Below are positions 6,151-6,846 of a DNA stretch of 6,846 bases, piece after piece. Below the pieces are notes generated by a model, which was given only the letters and a program-made list of their open reading frames with translations, ran no database searches and had not been told where the DNA came from. The translations under genes were made by a program, and so were the position numbers. The stretch is from a bacterium (GTDB lineage Bacteria > JAUVQV01 > DATDCY01), in the NCBI GenBank assembly GCA_036524115.1, contig DATDCY010000222.1, forward strand, positions 1-6,846, in the 5' to 3' direction. Position 1 is the first letter of the stretch, and every line of letters starts with the position of its first letter.

Positions 6151-6178
6151 TGGGCCTCCTGAGTGACCCGGGCAATCC

Positions 6179-6784
6179 TCATCCCGCGAGGATGGCGAGG
6201 GCGCGGCGGATCAGGGCCTCCAGGCCCGTCTCGCCCTCGCGCGCCGCCTTCCCCACCGCCTTCTCCGCGTCCTTCTGCCGGTAGCCGAGGTTGACGAGCG
6301 CCGCGGCCGCGTCCTCGGCAGCCCGGTCCGCGCCTTCCGCGCGCACCGCGGTCGCGGCGGCGCCGCCCGCCTCCGCGAGCAGCGACGCGACCTTGCCCCG
6401 CAGTTCGAGGGCCATGCGCTCGGCGGTCTTCGCGCCCACGCCGGGGATCGTCGAGAGGCGCGCCACGTCGCCGGCCGCGATGGCGGCGCAGAGCTCGTCG
6501 ACCGGCATGCCCGAGAGCACCGCCGTCGCCAGCTTCGGGCCGATCTTGCTCACGCCGATCAACTGCTCGAAGAGGCGCTTCTCCCGCTCCGTCGCGAACC
6601 CGAAGAGCTGGATCGCGTCCTCGCGCACCTGCGTCGAGATCTCGAGGGCGGCCGGCTCCCCCTCCGCCGGGAGGGCGTAGAACGTCGAGAGCGGGATCTG
6701 CACCTGGTAGCCGACGCCGCCGACGTCGATCAGAACGCTGTTCGGGGCCTTGCGCGCGACGCGCCCGGCCAGCCGCCCGATCAC
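6179..6784 (-). CDS. ruvA: Holliday junction DNA-binding protein RuvA
   Basis: A 201-residue protein of standard length. RuvA tetramers bind the four-way junction and load RuvB rings on two arms. The N-terminal OB-fold domain (about 1-63) starts MIGRLAG and contains GGVGYQVQIP. Its acidic pin residues E55 and D56 lie in VREDAIQLFGF. Two helix-hairpin-helix motifs follow: LIGVSKIGPKLA (75-86) and STIPGVGAKTAERMALELRGK (111-131). After an Ala-rich linker (about 136-160), the C-terminal RuvB-binding domain includes LVNLGYRQKDAEKAV (163-177). The start is GTG 6784, which overlaps the stop of the upstream ruvC-like frame (GTGA, 6781-6784), so it is translationally coupled to it. Confidence 0.98.
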   Translation of the reverse strand: MIGRLAGRVARKAPNSVLIDVGGVGYQVQIPLSTFYALPAEGEPAALEISTQVREDAIQLFGFATEREKRLFEQLIGVSKIGPKLATAVLSGMPVDELCAAIAAGDVARLSTIPGVGAKTAERMALELRGKVASLLAEAGGAAATAVRAEGADRAAEDAAAALVNLGYRQKDAEKAVGKAAREGETGLEALIRRALAILAG

Positions 6785-6846
6785 TTCCCGGCCCCCGCCG
6801 CAAACGCGGTCCAGGCCGCCCGCGCCGATCCGCGCCGGCGCCCCGC
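6781..6846 (-). CDS. ruvC: Probable RuvC C-terminal end (5' truncated by window)
   Basis: On the minus strand a frame open from the window edge reads 21 codons ending RAAWTAFAAGAGK and TGA at 6783-6781. The TGA overlaps the GTG start of ruvA. The catalytic part lies outside the window and these residues carry no diagnostic motif. The call rests on position, since ruvC lies directly upstream of ruvA in many bacteria, and on the same GTGA overlap style as the rest of the operon. RuvC is the Holliday junction resolvase partner of RuvAB. Confidence 0.55.
   Translation of the reverse strand, partial: AGRRRGSARAAWTAFAAGAGK

Larger units (their letters stand above)
5932..6178. other. 247-base ruvA-ruvB spacer with stacked hairpins and a repeat copy
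   Basis: The other ruv/queH/PHP junctions here are overlaps, so this spacer stands out. From the ruvB side it holds a partial copy of the intergenic repeat core (5981-6022), a 5-bp hairpin CCCGG/CCGGG (6041-6058), hairpin GCGGC-GCCA-GCCGC (6066-6079), the strong hairpin at 6085-6101, and an inverted pair GCGCCCG/CGGGCGC (6107-6113 with 6144-6150). Short open frames cross it on the minus strand but have no recognisable family or ribosome-binding site. It is most likely an inserted repeat element or the remnant of one. Confidence 0.65.

Noticed and set aside
5928-6175. Minus-strand open frames through the ruvA-ruvB spacer (for example ATG near 6175)
   Set aside because: They are Arg/Pro/Gly-rich reads through hairpins, without family similarity or ribosome site. 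They could be a decayed transposase end, but I cannot support a specific IS family.

Overview
The window is a very GC-rich (roughly 70% by eye), densely packed bacterial chromosome segment. Gene content and the ruvC-ruvA-ruvB-queH order would fit a deltaproteobacterial-type or similar GC-rich soil/sediment lineage. That is an inference from gene content and composition, with modest confidence.

Left part (1-2327, + strand): two flavoprotein genes in tandem. The first is the C-terminal part of a BaiN/HI0933-type NAD(P)/FAD-dependent oxidoreductase, cut by the window edge. The second is a complete COG2509-type FAD-dependent dehydrogenase. They overlap by ATGA, so they are very likely co-transcribed and translationally coupled.

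Middle (2328-2784): a 457-base convergent intergenic region with no convincing gene. It is occupied almost entirely by a long imperfect inverted repeat: arms of about 124 bp at 2340-2463 and 2647-2770, about 81% identical by hand count, around a 183-base centre. Each arm carries a 7-bp hairpin with a compensatory base-pair change between the arms. A terminator-like hairpin for the leftward operon sits at 2761-2777.

Right part (2785-6846, - strand): a leftward operon running ruvC (last 21 codons only), ruvA, ruvB, queH, a CpsB/YwqE-type PHP phosphatase gene, then a family 2 glycosyltransferase gene. Three junctions (ruvC/ruvA, ruvB/queH, queH/PHP) are GTGA overlaps in which the stop codon of one gene lies in the GTG start of the next. 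Two junctions break this pattern. The ruvA-ruvB spacer is 247 bases long, full of hairpins, and holds a third, partial copy of the core of the intergenic repeat. The PHP-glycosyltransferase spacer is 83 bases and contains a sigma70-like promoter whose TTGACA box overlaps the PHP stop codon.

Functionally the leftward operon joins Holliday-junction processing (RuvABC), queuosine tRNA modification (QueH) and probable surface polysaccharide functions (PHP phosphatase, glycosyltransferase). All protein-coding genes belong to known families. The least explained sequence is the dispersed palindromic repeat family, seen here as two inverted copies plus one partial copy.
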